From Phascolarctobacterium sp. (GTDB lineage Bacteria; Bacillota; Negativicutes; Acidaminococcales; Acidaminococcaceae), in contig SFCN01000001.1 of NCBI GenBank assembly GCA_004558595.1, positions 1-64,000 of the forward strand: a stretch of DNA of 64,000 nucleotides. Direction: 5' to 3'. Shown one piece after another: positions 26,586 through 35,392 of this stretch. Every line of letters starts with the position of its first letter. Within the stretch, counting starts at the first letter, position 1. The notes below the pieces were generated by a model. It searched no databases. It was not told where the DNA came from and saw only the letters and a program-made list of their open reading frames with translations. Made by a program: the position numbers and the translations under genes.

Positions 26586-26688
26586 GACAGCTCCCTTTTA
26601 AAAGGGAGCCTATTCGCAAAACTATACTAGTAGGGAGCCTCCCTTTGCAAAGGGAGGTGCCGAGCTTGCGAGGCGGAGGAATTTTATT
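26586..26688. repeat. Intergenic repeat of two 20-bp palindromes (GCTCCC/CTCCCTTTG type)
   Basis: Two perfect 20-bp palindromes stand close together: GCTCCCTTTT/AAAAGGGAGC (26590-26609) and CCTCCCTTTG/CAAAGGGAGG (26638-26657). They are followed by a GC-rich arm and GGAGGAATTTT that run up to the queA stop. A weaker relative lies at 9951-9986. Such families are dispersed in related genomes as far as I recall, perhaps as small non-autonomous elements. Confidence 0.65.
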
Positions 26689-27709
26689 CTTCATTATTGA
26701 TAAACATGGCATCGCCGAAGGAGAAGAAGCGATATTTTTCTTCCACAGCGACCTTGTAGGTATTCAACATAATTTCGCGAGTAGATAAAGCGCTAACCAG
26801 CATGAGTAGTGTGCTTTGGGGCAAATGGAAATTAGTTACTAAGGCATCAACTAATTGATATTTATAGCCCGGATAAATGAAAATATTGGTCCAATTGCCG
26901 CCAGCCTGCAGCAGGCCGTCCTTGCAGGCGGCCTCGAGAGTGCGCACCGAGGTAGTGCCCACAGCGATAATGCGACGACCCTCAGCCTTAGCCCTATTTA
27001 CTGCATCCGCTGCTTCTTGAGAAACAGTGTAGAACTCCTTGTGCATCTTGTGGTCTTCGATTTTAGCTTCGCTAACCGGACGGAAGGTGCCAAGACCCAC
27101 ATGCAGGGTTACGAAAACCTCTTCGCAGCCCTTATCTTTAATCTTTTGCAAAAGCTCCTTGGTAAAGTGTAAGCCCGCAGTCGGAGCAGCGGCGCTGCCG
27201 CGCTCACGGCTATAAACCGTCTGATAGCGCTCCTTGTCCTCCAAGGGCGCCGTAATATACGGAGGTAAGGGTGTCTCCCCCAGCCTATCGAGAATTTCTT
27301 CGAAAATACCCTCGAAGGCAAAGCGTACTACGCGGCCACCAAAATCCGTATGGTCGATGACCTGGCAGGAGAGCTCATCGCTAAATTTAATTTTTGCGCC
27401 TACCTGCAGCTTTTTGCCCGGACGCACCAAAACCTCCCAATCCGTAGTGTTTTTGCGAGTGAGCAAAAACACCTCCACATGAGCTCCTGTGTCCTTAAAG
27501 CCATGGAGACGAGCAGGGATTACTCTGGTGTCGTTAAAAACCAAAACATCCCCGGGATGGAGATACTCTATCAAATCGTAAAAATGCTTGTGCTCAATAG
27601 CGCCACTGTCCTTATTCACCACTAGAAGTCGGGAATGGTCCCGAGGCTCCATGGGATGCTGGGCAATAAGCTCCTTGGGCAGCTCATAATCAAAATCTGT
27701 TACTAGCAT
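26684..27709 (-). CDS. queA: S-adenosylmethionine:tRNA ribosyltransferase-isomerase QueA
   Basis: QueA transfers and rearranges the ribosyl part of SAM onto preQ1 in tRNA, forming epoxyqueuosine. The protein has the typical start [25 protein letters not shown], then [47 protein letters not shown] and [13 protein letters not shown]. The 341 residues are standard. It lies upstream of tgt in the same direction, separated only by the palindromic repeat. Confidence 0.97.
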   Translation of the reverse strand: MLVTDFDYELPKELIAQHPMEPRDHSRLLVVNKDSGAIEHKHFYDLIEYLHPGDVLVFNDTRVIPARLHGFKDTGAHVEVFLLTRKNTTDWEVLVRPGKKLQVGAKIKFSDELSCQVIDHTDFGGRVVRFAFEGIFEEILDRLGETPLPPYITAPLEDKERYQTVYSRERGSAAAPTAGLHFTKELLQKIKDKGCEEVFVTLHVGLGTFRPVSEAKIEDHKMHKEFYTVSQEAADAVNRAKAEGRRIIAVGTTSVRTLEAACKDGLLQAGGNWTNIFIYPGYKYQLVDALVTNFHLPQSTLLMLVSALSTREIMLNTYKVAVEEKYRFFSFGDAMFINNEE

Positions 27710-27722
27710 GTTAATCTTCTTT

Positions 27723-29054
27723 CTATTTTACTAATCTAGTCCCCGGATAATAGTGCTCTAAAATCTGGGCGTAGGTTATCTTTTCGTTTTCCACGACCAT
27801 GCCGCGGGCGCCCCAGGCGCTAAGGCCTAGGCCGCTGCCCTTGCCCCTGCCGTGGAAGATAAGCTTTTCTTCCTTACCGCCGCTGAGCATATGGTAGCTG
27901 CGGAGCAGCTTATTCCAGACGGGCCGCTCCTCCTCCTTGACCTTGATGTCGATATCCTTGCTACCCACCTCAAAGCCATAGCGGTCCTCAATGGGCACCT
28001 TCAAGGTCTCCGGAGGCGGCGTGCCCGTCTCCACATCGAACAAGGCGCTCTTCAGGCCTATGATATCGGCCAGCTCCTCGCCAGTGATTTTCGCGGTGCC
28101 AGAGCTACCCGAAAGGATAACGTAGCGCACCCGCCCCGTGGCGGTGCGGTCATCATCAGGCTCATCCAAGGGAGACAAGCGCACGCTGTTTAGCTTGCCC
28201 ACAGCGTAACCGCGTTGGGCAAGCTGGCCCTCTAAAAGAGCCGGAGTGGCACGGTGCTCCCACTTGTAGTCGGGGCTATCGCTATCATAATCTGTTACGG
28301 ACTGCAGATAGGAGACCTTCCTCCCCCAAGCGCCACTAGCGGCTTCGGTAAGACCACCGCTGGACGAGGTAGTCACAGCCATAATGGGAAGGCCCTTGGC
28401 ATCCACCAAATATTGCCCACGAGTTGAGGCAATAAGCTTTGTAATGCCAGCCTTCTCAATTCTAGCGCCCGTACCTAAGTAGGGCAGCTCCTTGTCAGTA
28501 GCTGCCACATCGAAATCACTACGCTGGCCCTGCTGGCGCCTATATAGCCCATAGGTGCGCGCAGCTACCGCTTGGGCTTTGATAGCCTCGTCCGGCCAGA
28601 CTACCATAGTTTTGGCAGGAAGCACGCTGGCCACATAGTCTTCCATATCAACGTAGTTAACCAGAAGTAATTTATCCTGCCGAACCACAGCTCGAACAAA
28701 GCCCTTATAGGCTCGCTCATTAACCTTGGGAATGGCCTTGCCTGCCACAGGCTTAATATAGAGAGCGCTAGCGAAGGCTACTTGTTTGCCATTCTCAGAA
28801 GCAGCCTCCATAACCAGCTTATCATCTACGATATGCAAAAAATATTTACCCTTGGGTAAAACCGTGTCGCTCCCACCGCTCTGGATTTCAAACTCGCTCT
28901 CACAGGTGATCTCGGCTGTGGACTGACCCTGTACTAGGGCAACCCTAATAAGCTCCGCCGCCTCACTTTTGCCCAATCCAAAAGCACCATATAAGTAACC
29001 TAGGGCTATCAATAATGTAATGATAATCTTTTTTAACAAGCTCGTGGTCACCAC
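27723..29054 (-). CDS. SpoIID/LytB-domain protein (secreted peptidoglycan-associated)
   Basis: SpoIID-family proteins are lytic transglycosylases that cut glycan strands lacking stem peptides. They act in spore engulfment and, as LytB relatives, in other cell-wall contexts. The product has a signal-like N-terminus (about 5-32). The SpoIID core spans about 140-290: [39 protein letters not shown] and [10 protein letters not shown]-terminal part with [15 protein letters not shown] follows. GTG 29054 is used. A TTG at 29039 that begins MLKK is also possible, given AAGGTGGTGA upstream. It sits between queA and queH. Confidence 0.85.
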   Translation of the reverse strand: MVTTSLLKKIIITLLIALGYLYGAFGLGKSEAAELIRVALVQGQSTAEITCESEFEIQSGGSDTVLPKGKYFLHIVDDKLVMEAASENGKQVAFASALYIKPVAGKAIPKVNERAYKGFVRAVVRQDKLLLVNYVDMEDYVASVLPAKTMVVWPDEAIKAQAVAARTYGLYRRQQGQRSDFDVAATDKELPYLGTGARIEKAGITKLIASTRGQYLVDAKGLPIMAVTTSSSGGLTEAASGAWGRKVSYLQSVTDYDSDSPDYKWEHRATPALLEGQLAQRGYAVGKLNSVRLSPLDEPDDDRTATGRVRYVILSGSSGTAKITGEELADIIGLKSALFDVETGTPPPETLKVPIEDRYGFEVGSKDIDIKVKEEERPVWNKLLRSYHMLSGGKEEKLIFHGRGKGSGLGLSAWGARGMVVENEKITYAQILEHYYPGTRLVK

Positions 29055-29055
29055 C

Positions 29056-29673
29056 TTATTTCGTGTTGTTCACCATTTTTATATGCTTACTTACAACCAC
29101 AAACTCACCCTTGGGTGGCTCGCCCTTAGGCTTCTTCACCACCTCATACCTATCCCTCTCGCTAAACACGCAGCCACAATATTGCTGCCTATACAAGCCT
29201 AGCTCTAAACTAATATCAACGCCCCGTTGATACCCACCGCGCCAGTCCTCATAAAAGAAGGGAATGCCAAACTCCGCTGCCGCAGCCTGAGCTTCACGCT
29301 TAATCAGCTCATGCTTTTGGTAGGGGCTTACTAGCAGGGTAGTACTAAAAGCGTCATAGCCGTGCTCCTTGGCAAATTGAGCCGCGTAGCGCAGACGTAC
29401 TCGATAGCAATAGGCGCAGCGCACAGAGCCAATCTCGTACTCATGAAGCATACCACGCAGGCATTCTTCTAAGGGATAACTTTTATTGATAATTAAATCA
29501 TATTCTTTTTTCTCACAAAACTCCCGCAGAGTACTCAAGCGCTGCTTAAACTCCTTATAGGGATGAATATTGGGATTAAAATAGAGAATGGAAAAGTCTA
29601 CTCCGTCCCCTGTGAGCTTTTCTGTAGGGTAGCAGGCGCAGGGACCGCAGCAGGCGTGTAGTAATAACCTCAT
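29056..29673 (-). CDS. queH: Epoxyqueuosine reductase QueH
   Basis: QueH (formerly DUF208) reduces epoxyqueuosine to queuosine in tRNA, in place of the unrelated QueG. Conserved Cys are visible: LLLHACCGPCACYP near the start, VRCAYCYRVRLRYAA at about 86-100, and QYCGCVFSERDRY near 165. These bind the Fe-S cluster and a second metal. The 205 residues match the family. It ends one base before the GTG of the SpoIID-like gene and begins close to the ruvB end. It completes the last step after Tgt and QueA. Confidence 0.94.
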   Translation of the reverse strand: MRLLLHACCGPCACYPTEKLTGDGVDFSILYFNPNIHPYKEFKQRLSTLREFCEKKEYDLIINKSYPLEECLRGMLHEYEIGSVRCAYCYRVRLRYAAQFAKEHGYDAFSTTLLVSPYQKHELIKREAQAAAAEFGIPFFYEDWRGGYQRGVDISLELGLYRQQYCGCVFSERDRYEVVKKPKGEPPKGEFVVVSKHIKMVNNTK

Positions 29674-29681
29674 AGCCTCAC

Positions 29682-30686
29682 CTATTTCTCCGGCATGGGC
29701 ACGCCCAAATAACGATAAGCCTCGCGAGTTGCGCGACGTCCCCGGGGAGTGCGTTGCAGCATTCCCAGCTGAATCAGGTACGGCTCGATAACATCCTCAA
29801 TGGTACCGGACTCCTCGCTGACGGCGGCCGCAATGGTTTCTATGCCCACGGGACCGCCTCCAAAGGTTTTCACAATCGTATTCAAAATACGACGGTCGTT
29901 ACGATCCAGACCATAACGATCCACCTCTAGCTTGGCCAAGGCTTCATCCGCCAACTGGCGCGTAATGGTCTCCACCCCTAAAACCTGAGCGAAATCACGC
30001 ACACGCTTAAGCAAGCGATTAGCGATACGGGGCGTACCACGACTGCGACGAGCGATCTCGTTAGCGCCCTCGCTATCAATCTTCACACCCAAAATATCCG
30101 CAGCTCTGGTAATAATGAACTGCAGCTCCTCGGGCTTATAAAACTCCAGACGGCATTGCACGCCGAAGCGGTCACGCAGAGGCGCTGCTATAGCGCCTAA
30201 GCGAGTAGTGGCGCCGATGAGCGTAAAATGCGGCAAATCCAAGCGCACGCTGCGGGCGGCAGGCCCCTTACCAATAATAATGTCTAGAGCAAAATCCTCC
30301 ATGGCGGAATACAAAATTTCCTCCACGGTTTTGGAAAGACGATGGATCTCGTCAATAAAAAGCACGTCATTATCTCCTAAATTGGTGAGAATAGCTGCCA
30401 AATCACCCTGACGCTCGATGGCGGGACCGCTGGTCACGCGAATGTTCACGTTCAGCTCGTTGGCGATGATATTGGCCAAAGTAGTCTTGCCGAGGCCCGG
30501 AGGTCCAAAAAGCAGCACATGGTCCAGAGCCTCGTGGCGAGCAGCCGCAGCCTTGATAAACACTTGTAGGTTATCCTTGACCTGGCTTTGCCCGATATAT
30601 TCATTTAAAAGCCGGGGACGCAGGCTGTATTGCCAGCCATCGGCCTCTTGCTCTGCTCCGGCAATAATTCTGTCATCGAATTCCAT
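29682..30686 (-). CDS. ruvB: Holliday junction branch-migration ATPase RuvB
   Basis: RuvB is the ring motor that drives branch migration with RuvA. AAA+ motifs are Walker [13 protein letters not shown] (about 55-66), Walker B DEIHRL, sensor 1 IGATTRLG and the arginine finger region PLRDRFG. A winged-helix C-terminus follows ([17 protein letters not shown]). AAGGAG precedes ATG 30686, giving 334 residues. A longer frame to 30710 runs into the ruvA end. The order ruvC-ruvA-ruvB is conserved. Confidence 0.97.
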   Translation of the reverse strand: MEFDDRIIAGAEQEADGWQYSLRPRLLNEYIGQSQVKDNLQVFIKAAAARHEALDHVLLFGPPGLGKTTLANIIANELNVNIRVTSGPAIERQGDLAAILTNLGDNDVLFIDEIHRLSKTVEEILYSAMEDFALDIIIGKGPAARSVRLDLPHFTLIGATTRLGAIAAPLRDRFGVQCRLEFYKPEELQFIITRAADILGVKIDSEGANEIARRSRGTPRIANRLLKRVRDFAQVLGVETITRQLADEALAKLEVDRYGLDRNDRRILNTIVKTFGGGPVGIETIAAAVSEESGTIEDVIEPYLIQLGMLQRTPRGRRATREAYRYLGVPMPEK

Positions 30687-30696
30687 AAAATTCTCC

Positions 30697-31302
30697 TTAC
30701 CTCTTCGCAAAAAGCATCAGCGCTTGTCTGAGCACTTCCTTGCCGCTAAGCTTATCAGCATCAGGTATCTGCTTCAGCACCGGCATAATCTCACTATTAC
30801 TATAGCCCAAGGAAGCCAATGCTTCCATAGCCTCGGCCACAGCACCACTACCTCCGGCAGCAACGCTTTCGCCAAAATCGCTGCCAGCTTCCCCGGTAAT
30901 AGGGCCAACCTTATCCTTCAATTCTAAAAGCATCCGCTCCGCTGTTTTTTTACCAATCCCCGGCAACTTAGTCAGCGTCTTCACATCACGACTCTGCACT
31001 GCCAAATAAAAAGCATCGGGCTTTATAGCGGACAGTATTCCCAAAGCCATCTTGGGACCGACGCCGCTAACTCCTAGGAGTAGCTCGAACAAAGCATAAT
31101 ACTCCTGACTTAAAAAGCCGTAGAGCAAAATCGCGTCCTCACGGACCGCCGTGTGCGTGTGCACCTTGACCTGAGCGCCCAAAGCCAATTGAGCCAGATG
31201 AGCCGCCGGCATAAACACACGATAGCCCACACCACCTGCAGTTTCAATAAGGCAAAAATCGGGGCCTAGATAACCCACGCTGCCCTTAATAGAGCCTATC
31301 AT
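30697..31302 (-). CDS. ruvA: Holliday junction DNA-binding protein RuvA
   Basis: RuvA tetramers hold the Holliday junction and load RuvB. The N-terminal OB fold begins [12 protein letters not shown]. Two helix-hairpin-helix motifs follow ([16 protein letters not shown] and [16 protein letters not shown], about 70-130). A flexible Gly/Ser linker (about 138-155) leads to the RuvB-binding domain III ([12 protein letters not shown]). GGAGGG stands before ATG 31302, which follows the ruvC stop directly. The product is 201 residues. Confidence 0.97.
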   Translation of the reverse strand: MIGSIKGSVGYLGPDFCLIETAGGVGYRVFMPAAHLAQLALGAQVKVHTHTAVREDAILLYGFLSQEYYALFELLLGVSGVGPKMALGILSAIKPDAFYLAVQSRDVKTLTKLPGIGKKTAERMLLELKDKVGPITGEAGSDFGESVAAGGSGAVAEAMEALASLGYSNSEIMPVLKQIPDADKLSGKEVLRQALMLFAKR

Positions 31303-31797
31303 CTATCTTCCCTCCTGCCATCTGCGAGTGGAGGCCGTGTTGACGCCACAAATAGCCGCCGCCAAAGCATCCGCCGTATCGTCAGGCTTAATCTTCTCTC
31401 GAATGTTGAGCAAATGCATCACCATAAAAATCACCTGCTCCTTGGTAGCGCTGCCCGTGCCCACCACGCTCAGCTTAATCTGCATGGGAGTGAACTCCAG
31501 CACCGGCAGTCCATGATTGGCCGCCGCTAAAAGGGCCACTCCTCGCGCCTGGCCTACGGGAATAGCCGTGGTCACATTACGATTAAAGAACAGCTTTTCA
31601 ATGCTCATGAAATCCGGATGAAAATGCTCTATGATATCGCACAAATCATCATAGATTTTTTTCAAGCGCAGCTCCGGCAGCATGTCCTTATCCGTCAAAA
31701 TGGAGCCGTAGAACACAGGCCGCAGCCTGTTGCCCGTCATATCCACCAGACCATAGCCACAGATGGCTGTGCCCGGATCTATTCCTAAAACCAGCAT
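31303..31797 (-). CDS. ruvC: Crossover junction endodeoxyribonuclease RuvC
   Basis: RuvC cuts Holliday junctions symmetrically. The RNase H-like acidic residues are visible in LGIDPGT (Asp about 6), SIEKLFF (Glu about 66) and KPDDTADALAAA (Asp pair about 138-142). GAGGAAG precedes ATG 31797, which begins MLVLGIDPG; an upstream ATG is less well placed. The 164 residues match the family. A weak terminator lies between yebC and this gene. Confidence 0.96.
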   Translation of the reverse strand: MLVLGIDPGTAICGYGLVDMTGNRLRPVFYGSILTDKDMLPELRLKKIYDDLCDIIEHFHPDFMSIEKLFFNRNVTTAIPVGQARGVALLAAANHGLPVLEFTPMQIKLSVVGTGSATKEQVIFMVMHLLNIREKIKPDDTADALAAAICGVNTASTRRWQEGR

Positions 31798-31806
31798 AAT
31801 CTTCCT

Positions 31807-31846
31807 CACAAAAACAGAAAGCAGACAAAACCTTGCCTGCTTTCCC
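31807..31846 (-). terminator. Weak terminator between yebC and ruvC
   Basis: GAAAGCAG (31817-31824) pairs with CTGCTTTC (31837-31844) and is followed on the minus strand by TGTTTTTG. It lies just after yebC and before the ruvC ribosome site. It probably lowers rather than abolishes read-through. Confidence 0.55.
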
Positions 31847-31856
31847 GTAAATAATC

Positions 31857-32597
31857 TTATTCCTCGTCGTCGTCCGGCAAGTCAGCGTTGTGATAAACGT
31901 CCTGAACGTCGTCCAGATCCTCCAGCACGTCCAGCATCTTTTGCACTCTTTCGGCATCCTCTGCGGACAGCTCAGCCATGGTATCAGGAATCATGGTAAT
32001 TTCAGCCATTTCTACCTCAATACCAGCCTCTGCCAAAGCTTTTTCAACATCATCAAAAGCATCCGGAGTGGTTACGATTTCAAAGCCTTCTTCTTCGTTT
32101 TTAATGTCTTCGGCGCCAGCTTCCAGAGCGATCATCATCAGATCGTCCTCTTCTACGCCGGTTTCCTTGCTAACTGCGAAAACGCCCTTTTGTTGGAACA
32201 TGTAGCCTACGCAGCCGGTAGCGCCCAGATTGCCGCCGTATTTGCTGAATACATGACGTACATCAGCTGCAGTACGGTTGCGGTTGTCGGTCAGGCAGCT
32301 TACCATCATAGCTACGCCAGCAGGACCATAACCTTCATAGGTAATTTCTTCAAAGCTTTGGCCTTCCAGAGCGCCTGCGCCCTTTTGAATAGCGCGTTGG
32401 ATGTTGTCCTTAGGAATATTATTAGCCTTAGCCTTGGAAAGAGCCAGCTTCAGCTTCATGTTACCGGTGGGATCGGAGCCACCCATGCGTACTGCAATAG
32501 TGATCTCGCGGGAGATTTTAGTAGTAATCTTGCCACGCAGCGCGTCTGCTTTGCCCTTTTTATGTTTAATGTTTGCCCATTTAGAATGTCCTGACAT
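31857..32597 (-). CDS. YebC/PmpR-family protein
   Basis: The product begins MSGHSKWANIKHKKGKADA, the hallmark of this family, and contains GYGPAGVAMMV and NRNRTAADVRHVFSK. Members bind DNA as regulators, and some act on translation at polyproline stretches. The 246 residues are full length, with an acidic C-terminus ending DDDEE. GGAGG precedes ATG 32597. The position just upstream of ruvC is very common. A promoter lies about 75 nt upstream. Confidence 0.93.
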   Translation of the reverse strand: MSGHSKWANIKHKKGKADALRGKITTKISREITIAVRMGGSDPTGNMKLKLALSKAKANNIPKDNIQRAIQKGAGALEGQSFEEITYEGYGPAGVAMMVSCLTDNRNRTAADVRHVFSKYGGNLGATGCVGYMFQQKGVFAVSKETGVEEDDLMMIALEAGAEDIKNEEEGFEIVTTPDAFDDVEKALAEAGIEVEMAEITMIPDTMAELSAEDAERVQKMLDVLEDLDDVQDVYHNADLPDDDEE

Positions 32598-32672
32598 ACT
32601 TTAATTCCTCCAAACTTGTAAATCAAAATTGATTTTTCCATCATTATGTAAAAAATTAACATTCACCATACT

Positions 32673-32701
32673 ATTTTACCACATGAGCTAACTTTTTACA
32701 A
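32673..32701 (-). promoter_or_regulatory. yebC-ruvCAB promoter
   Basis: TTGTAA (32701-32696) and TAAAAT (32678-32673) are 17 nt apart on the minus strand, upstream of yebC. Confidence 0.55.
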
Positions 32702-32710
32702 GAATAATCC

Positions 32711-33211
32711 TCATTCAAATACCGCTTTAATGCTATCGTAATGCAGAAAAATTCCCTGTGCCGCCAGCTCCTTGATCTCATCTAAGGTAGCCAGCTTCCA
32801 CTCCAGCACCTCAGCCTCCTGTACCTCGACAGAGCTAGGCTCGAAGTCCAAAGTAAAACGGTAGCAGTCCACAAAATAATTATCGCCCTCACCGGGATTT
32901 TCCCTGTGATAGGTTACAAGGGGCTCCCCAGGAACTGCAGATACATCCAAGCCTGTTTCCTCAAACACCTCACGATTCACCGCCTGACGAGAGCTTTCTC
33001 CGGCCATGCAAGCTCCTCCTGGCACCTCCCACCAACCAGCAGCCCAAGCCTTGGTCAGTACCCGACGGGTAATTAAATAACGTCCATCGGTATGCTGCAC
33101 TACGCCAAGGACTGTCAAATGATATTCCCCGTCCTTTAAGCACCAATCGTTGCGCTTCATAGTGCGCCCAGTTAGCTGTTTATTACTATCATATATGTCC
33201 CAACGCTCCAT
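32711..33211 (-). CDS. NUDIX hydrolase
   Basis: The NUDIX box is complete at about 65-87 (GACMAGE, seven residues, then REVFEETGL), so a nucleoside-diphosphate-linked substrate is hydrolysed with Mg. The N-terminus WDIYDSNKQLTGRTMKR resembles the YfcD/IPP-isomerase-like group of NUDIX proteins, which act as hydrolases of unclear substrate. The 166 residues fit one domain. It follows a small membrane-protein gene by about 60 nt and precedes yebC, which has its own promoter. Confidence 0.9.
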   Translation of the reverse strand: MERWDIYDSNKQLTGRTMKRNDWCLKDGEYHLTVLGVVQHTDGRYLITRRVLTKAWAAGWWEVPGGACMAGESSRQAVNREVFEETGLDVSAVPGEPLVTYHRENPGEGDNYFVDCYRFTLDFEPSSVEVQEAEVLEWKLATLDEIKELAAQGIFLHYDSIKAVFE

Positions 33212-33270
33212 TACATAACCTCCAAGCTACAAATCTCTCTAAATCACTACTTCATTCTGTTCACATAGAG

Positions 33271-33504
33271 CTAATCCTTTGGCTCATGTCTGTAAAAATA
33301 CTTATCCATATACCAAAATATCAGTTTGAGGCCTATTGTCATGGCAAAGAAAATGCTGCCGCTATCATAATCAATATAGCCCAAGCGCAGGCTGTTCAGG
33401 CCCGTGATAAAAATCATATTCAGCCACAAAAAGCCGTAAAAAGCCAAAATCACCTGCACATACCACGGCGGCTTGATACGCTTGTTATTATCCTCAGGCA
33501 ACAT
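33271..33504 (-). CDS. Small two-span membrane protein of unknown function
   Basis: I do not recognise this protein. The 77-residue product has a short charged N-terminus (LPEDNNKRIKPPW), two hydrophobic segments (about 15-35 and 47-65) and a charged tail (YFYRHEPKD). ATG 33504 is preferred because GGAGG lies 7 nt upstream. ATG 33510 is too close to that site. It lies downstream of tRNA-Ala and a tRNA remnant and upstream of the NUDIX gene. Confidence 0.6.
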   Translation of the reverse strand: MLPEDNNKRIKPPWYVQVILAFYGFLWLNMIFITGLNSLRLGYIDYDSGSIFFAMTIGLKLIFWYMDKYFYRHEPKD

Positions 33505-33522
33505 GGCCATTCCTCCACAAAA

Positions 33523-33548
33523 TAAAAAAGCCACGCTTTCGCGCAGCC
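33523..33548 (-). terminator. Terminator-like hairpin with GAAA loop
   Basis: On the minus strand GCTGCGC, a GAAA tetraloop and GCGTGGC form an imperfect stem followed by TTTTTTATTTTG. It comes directly after the tRNA 3'-end remnant at 33564-33587 and may be what remains of that tRNA unit. Confidence 0.5.
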
Positions 33549-33563
33549 TTATTATTCTCTTAT

Positions 33564-33587
33564 TAAGATAAGCGGGATCGAACCGCT
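33564..33587 (-). pseudogene. tRNA 3'-end remnant (T arm and acceptor strand)
   Basis: On the minus strand AGCGG, the loop TTCGATC and CCGCT make a perfect T arm with the universal TTCRANY loop. TATCTTA follows in the acceptor position. No D or anticodon arm precedes it. The stem differs from that of the nearby tRNA-Ala, so it is not a copy of it. Confidence 0.55.
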
Positions 33588-33610
33588 GTTTTTTGTTTGT
33601 TTACATTGAA

Positions 33611-33642
33611 TCAATAAAAAGGCCACGCCCTTTGGCGTGGCC
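33611..33642 (-). terminator. tRNA-Ala terminator
   Basis: GGCCACGCC (33621-33629) and GGCGTGGCC (33634-33642) form a perfect 9-bp stem with a CTTT loop. The minus strand continues TTTTTATTGA. It lies 12 nt past the tRNA-Ala CCA end. Confidence 0.9.
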
Positions 33643-33654
33643 GTAGCTTTCTTC

Positions 33655-33730
<76 letters not shown>

Positions 33731-33744
33731 AAAAGACAATTATT

Positions 33745-33773
33745 ATATTACAGGAAATATTATACTTTGTCAA
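33745..33773 (-). promoter_or_regulatory. tRNA-Ala promoter
   Basis: TTGACA (33773-33768) and TAATAT (33750-33745) are 17 nt apart on the minus strand, 14 nt before the tRNA. Confidence 0.75.
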
Positions 33774-33820
33774 GCACTTCCTGCATTCTTTTTACAAAGC
33801 CTAACGAAGCCTATTAAAGC

Positions 33821-34999
33821 TTACAGGCCTGCTTGCTCGCGCAGGGCAGCAGCCTTGTCGGTGTGCTCCCAGGGCAGGTCCACGTCGGTGCGACCAAAAT
33901 GACCGTAAGCAGCGGTTTGCTTGTAGATGGGACGGAGCAGGTTCAGTTCGCGGATGATGCCGGTGGGGCTCAGAGCGAAGTTCTTACGTACCAGCTCTGC
34001 GATCTTCTCTTCATCAATCTTAGCAGTGCCAAAGGTTTCAACCAAAACAGAAACCGGTTGAGCTACGCCGATGGCATAAGCCAATTGGATTTCGCATTTA
34101 TCTGCCAAGCCAGCGGCAACGATGTTTTTAGCAACGTAACGAGCGGCATAAGCGGCACTACGGTCCACCTTGGAGGGGTCCTTGCCAGAGAAAGCACCAC
34201 CGCCATGACGAGCCATACCACCATAGGTGTCAACGATAATCTTGCGACCGGTCAGGCCGGCATCGCCTTGAGGACCGCCGATTACAAAGCGACCGGTGGG
34301 GTTAATATAGTATTTGGTGTTCTCGTCCAGCATTGCTGCAGGAACGATAGCCTTAACTACGTTTTCAATCAAATCCTTCTCAATTTGCTCGTGGGTAATT
34401 TCCGGAGCATGTTGGGAAGAAATAACGATGGCATCGATGCGCTCAGGCTTGCCATTTACGTATTCTACGGTTACTTGGGTCTTGCCATCAGGACGCAGGT
34501 AAGGAAGAGTGCCGTTCTTGCGTACTTCGGTCAAGCGCAGAGCCAGTTTATTAGCCAGATATGCAGGCATGGGCATGTAACTCTCGGTTTCATTGGTAGC
34601 ATAACCGAACATCATGCCTTGGTCACCAGCGCCAGCCTCTTCCTCAGCGGCACGGCCTTCCTTAGCCTCTAAAGCCTTGTCAACGCCCATGGCGATATCG
34701 CTGGATTGCTCGTCGATAGAAATCAGCACGCCACAGGTATTGCCATCAAAGCCGTACTTAGCACGGTCGTAGCCAATGTCGATGACGGTTTTACGAGCGA
34801 TGCGAGGAATATCCACATAGCAGTTGGTAGAAATTTCGCCAAAAATATGGATTTGGCCGGTGGTTACGATGGTTTCGCAGGCTACACGACCCTTAGGATC
34901 TTCCTTTAAAATGGCATCCAACACAGCATCGGAAATCTGGTCGGCAATTTTATCAGGATGGCCTTCAGTTACAGATTCAGAGGTAAATAATTTTCTCAT
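33821..34999 (-). CDS. metK: S-adenosylmethionine synthetase
   Basis: MetK makes SAM from methionine and ATP in the cytoplasm. Motifs are [16 protein letters not shown] (about 15-30), [12 protein letters not shown] (about 120), [21 protein letters not shown] and [16 protein letters not shown]. The 392 residues are full length. The ribosome site AGGAG lies 12 nt before ATG 34999. Expression is controlled by the SAM-I riboswitch in its leader, which closes the feedback loop by product sensing. Confidence 0.98.
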   Translation of the reverse strand: MRKLFTSESVTEGHPDKIADQISDAVLDAILKEDPKGRVACETIVTTGQIHIFGEISTNCYVDIPRIARKTVIDIGYDRAKYGFDGNTCGVLISIDEQSSDIAMGVDKALEAKEGRAAEEEAGAGDQGMMFGYATNETESYMPMPAYLANKLALRLTEVRKNGTLPYLRPDGKTQVTVEYVNGKPERIDAIVISSQHAPEITHEQIEKDLIENVVKAIVPAAMLDENTKYYINPTGRFVIGGPQGDAGLTGRKIIVDTYGGMARHGGGAFSGKDPSKVDRSAAYAARYVAKNIVAAGLADKCEIQLAYAIGVAQPVSVLVETFGTAKIDEEKIAELVRKNFALSPTGIIRELNLLRPIYKQTAAYGHFGRTDVDLPWEHTDKAAALREQAGL

Positions 35000-35090
35000 A
35001 GTTCGTCTTATCTCCTTTCACAGACATACCTTAAACACGATAACAACAATGGATACGGAAGCTAAAACTACCTTTACACTCTAATGAGGA

Positions 35091-35121
35091 ATAAAAAAGG
35101 CGTTCTCTACATGAGAACGCC
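35091..35121 (-). terminator. Riboswitch expression-platform terminator
   Basis: GGCGTTCTC (35099-35107) and GAGAACGCC (35113-35121) form a perfect stem with a 5-nt loop, and the minus strand then runs TTTTTTAT. It lies just 3' of the aptamer and would stop transcription before metK when SAM is bound. Confidence 0.93.
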
Positions 35122-35141
35122 GTAAATTGCTTTATAGCATC

Positions 35142-35249
35142 CTCATCTCACAGCTAAAGTGCTGCAGGACTTAGCACCGTTTTACGGACATCACTCCGCA
35201 ATGGTTGCTGCGGCTTCACAGGGCCATTCCCTCCACCGCTCTTGATGAG
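35142..35249 (-). promoter_or_regulatory. SAM-I (S-box) riboswitch aptamer
   Basis: On the minus strand the block begins CTCATCAAGAG, with GGTGGAGGGA, GGCCCTGTGAAGCC, GGCAACC-like CAGCAACC, GGTGCTAAGTCCTGCAG and the closing GATGAG that pairs with the 5' end. These are the conserved parts of S-box aptamers, including the kink-turn and pseudoknot segments. It controls metK. Confidence 0.96.
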
Positions 35250-35271
35250 TATTATTAATTTCACCTTGCAC

Positions 35272-35300
35272 ATTATAATACATTTTTCCGATTATAGCAA
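35272..35300 (-). promoter_or_regulatory. metK/SAM riboswitch promoter
   Basis: TTGCTA (35300-35295) and TATAAT (35277-35272) lie 17 nt apart on the minus strand. The start of transcription would fall about 15 nt before the aptamer. Confidence 0.7.
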
Positions 35301-35392
35301 TAGGCTTTAGCAAGATTTCACAAGATTTCCATGATTTTTTTGCTTTACAACCCTTTATTGCTTATCAAGATTTTGTACCAATACGCAATTAT

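Noticed and set aside
26590..26657. The two 20-bp palindromes as the start of a CRISPR array
   Set aside because: There are only two units of different sequence, each self-complementary. There are no regular spacers and no cas genes.
31890..32594. A 234-codon plus-strand frame
   Set aside because: It is antisense to yebC and has no recognisable content.
35091..35249. The metK leader as a possible new structured RNA
   Set aside because: All conserved parts of the SAM-I aptamer are present, with a standard terminator platform. It is a known class.
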